From Bacillota bacterium (GTDB lineage: Bacteria > Bacillota_I > Bacilli_A > MOL361 > Turicibacteraceae): DNA of 7,539 nucleotides. How positions within the stretch are numbered: the stretch's first letter is position 1; the number at the start of each line of letters is the position of its first letter. Below the pieces are notes generated by a model. The model was given only the letters and a program-made list of their open reading frames with translations. It ran no database searches and had not been told where the DNA came from. Below are positions 6,450 through 7,539 of this stretch, piece after piece. The position numbers were made by a program, and so were the translations under genes. The stretch is taken from NCBI GenBank assembly GCA_003486705.1, contig DNGE01000178.1, forward strand, positions 1 through 7,539. Reading direction: 5' to 3'.

Positions 6450-6950
6450 ATGAAATTAGTAATTTCTGATTTAATGCCTGAGCAGTTACGACAGGTGATT
6501 CACGTTAATGATGACACCGTCATCATTTCAAATGATAATCGTATTAAACATTGTATTGGCTGCTTTGGTTGTTGGATTAAAACGCCAGGAACGTGTGTGA
6601 TTAAAGATCCGTACCAGCATTTAGGCGAACTATTTTCTAAGTGTACTGACATGATCATCATCAGCAAATGTGTGTATGGGGGATATAGCCCATTTGTTAA
6701 GAACGTTCTAGACCGTGGTCTATCTTATCTTCACCCAGATTTTGAAATCCGCCATAACGAGATGCATCACAAAATGCGTTACAAAAATAAATTTGATTTA
6801 AGTATCTGCTTTTATGGAGATTCTATTTCTGATGCTGAAATGATAACGGCAAAAGAAATGGCAAAAGCTAATTTTGTTAACTATGCACCTAAAAAGCATA
6901 ATCTTTATCTGGTAAACTCACTTGAAGAAATCGGAGGGCTTTTCTTATGA
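6450..6950 (+). CDS. Flavodoxin-fold oxidoreductase with Isf-like cysteine cluster
   Basis: A 166-residue cytoplasmic protein of the NADPH-dependent FMN reductase/iron-sulfur flavoprotein group. CIGCFGCW and the later Cys give C35-x2-C38-x2-C41-x7-C49, which fits the compact motif (CX2CX2CX4-7C) that binds a [4Fe-4S] cluster in archaeal iron-sulfur flavoproteins. The flanking KTPGTCVIKDP is typical of the family. MIIISKCVYGGYSPFVKNVLDR (68-89) is the beta3/flavin-loop region. Unusually, the N-terminus (MKLVISDLMPEQLRQ) lacks the NGSPR phosphate-binding loop and is about 15 residues shorter than usual before the Cys motif. GGGAG-type pairing is provided by GGGAG (6437-6441), 8 bases before the ATG. 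The stop overlaps the next start (ATGA), so the two are translationally coupled. FMN and Fe-S binding are inferred, not shown. Confidence 0.75.
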   Translation: MKLVISDLMPEQLRQVIHVNDDTVIISNDNRIKHCIGCFGCWIKTPGTCVIKDPYQHLGELFSKCTDMIIISKCVYGGYSPFVKNVLDRGLSYLHPDFEIRHNEMHHKMRYKNKFDLSICFYGDSISDAEMITAKEMAKANFVNYAPKKHNLYLVNSLEEIGGLFL

Positions 6951-7539
6951 AAATAGCATTAATTAACGGAAGTCCTCGATATAAAGACAGTAATTCTGAA
7001 TGTGTTTTAACTGACTTAAAAATCTTTTTAAAAGATCATGAGATTGAAGAATACCGCCTGACTAAACCGAAGGTTACTGAGCAAACACTTCAGCAATTAG
7101 AATGTGCTGATGTCGTTGTATTTGCTTTTCCATTATATGTGGATAGTATCCCTTCTCACCTTTTAAGTTGTTTAGTTCAGATGGAAGAATATTTTAAAGA
7201 TAAAGACCATGCGATTACGGTGTATGCCATTGTGAATAGTGGTTTTTACGATGCGATTCAAAATAGACATGCACTAGACATCATAAAGCATTGGTGTGCT
7301 CATTGTCAGTTTACATTTGGACAAGGATTAGGGATTGGCGGTGGTGAAATGTTGAGATTCCTTCGCAATGTTCCGCATGGAAAAGGACCTAAAATCACAT
7401 TGACCAAAGCATATGAACACTTAGCAAACACGATTGCTTCACGAGAAAGTGCTGATCATTTATTTGTATCACCAAAGTTTCCACGATGGCTATACCGCTT
7501 ATCTGGATCATACAATTGGCGCAAGATGGCAAAGGCAAA
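6947..7539 (+). CDS. NAD(P)H-dependent FMN reductase-like flavoprotein (3' end cut by window)
   Basis: The frame from ATG 6947 stays open to the window end, giving 197 codons. The ATG overlaps the previous stop (ATGA) and follows GGAGGG (6933-6938) with an 8-base gap. The protein has the flavodoxin fold: NGSPR (7-11) is the FMN phosphate loop after beta1 (MKIALI), ADVVVFAFPLYVDSIPSHLL (54-73) is beta3 plus the flavin ring loop, and FGQGLGIGGGEML (124-136) is a family-typical glycine segment. It lacks the cysteine cluster of its partner. The final WLYRLSGSYNWRKMAKA resembles the C-terminal region of related proteins, so probably only a few residues are missing. It is likely a cytoplasmic oxidoreductase working with the upstream protein; substrate unknown. 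Confidence 0.8.
   Translation, partial: MKIALINGSPRYKDSNSECVLTDLKIFLKDHEIEEYRLTKPKVTEQTLQQLECADVVVFAFPLYVDSIPSHLLSCLVQMEEYFKDKDHAITVYAIVNSGFYDAIQNRHALDIIKHWCAHCQFTFGQGLGIGGGEMLRFLRNVPHGKGPKITLTKAYEHLANTIASRESADHLFVSPKFPRWLYRLSGSYNWRKMAKA

Noticed and set aside
1..7539. CRISPR arrays, tRNA or rRNA genes, insertion sequences
   Set aside because: No regularly spaced long repeats, tRNA-like cloverleaf, rRNA stretches or transposase coding were seen by eye; a covariance-model search was not possible.

Overview
The window is AT-rich Bacillota (Firmicutes)-type DNA. It has strong AGGAGG-like ribosome binding sites, a lipoprotein signal, several intrinsic terminators and short intergenic gaps. The gene set (a flavinylated lipoprotein reductase, an FUSC-family transporter, flavodoxin-fold oxidoreductases) suggests an anaerobic, possibly gut-associated bacterium of the Erysipelotrichia/Turicibacter sort. 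That placement is an impression from gene content, not a demonstrated identity.

Layout. (1) Positions 4-971: a MerR-family regulator on the + strand, its terminator, and a promoter whose 19-bp spacer and internal dyad are typical of MerR-controlled promoters. (2) Positions 1016-2971: a 651-residue lipoprotein with an FMN-binding domain and a flavocytochrome c/fumarate-reductase-type FAD domain, ending in a terminator. (3) Positions 3150-4996: an FUSC-family membrane protein. Its leader can fold so that the ribosome binding site and start codon are both base-paired. (4) Positions 4989-5026: a bidirectional terminator shared with the convergent gene at 5041-5949 (- strand), a membrane protein with an N-terminal zinc ribbon. 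(5) Positions 6112-6309 (- strand): an unrecognised 65-residue protein, divergent from (6). (6) Positions 6450-7539: two overlapping genes for flavodoxin-fold oxidoreductases, the second cut by the window end.

How they may work together. The regulator and the extracellular reductase look like a control pair: the regulator probably senses a small molecule and switches on a surface reductase that passes electrons from covalent FMN to an external acceptor. The reductase keeps the FAD and FMN signatures but lacks most of the residues that bind and protonate fumarate, so its acceptor is probably something else. The two C-terminal flavoproteins carry complementary motifs: one has the cysteine cluster, the other the FMN phosphate loop. 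The FUSC protein may export organic or aromatic acids, but nothing in the sequence ties it firmly to its neighbours.

The most unusual signals are non-coding: the start-site-sequestering hairpin before the FUSC gene, and the resemblance between the regulator's terminator palindrome and the operator-like dyad in the next promoter.
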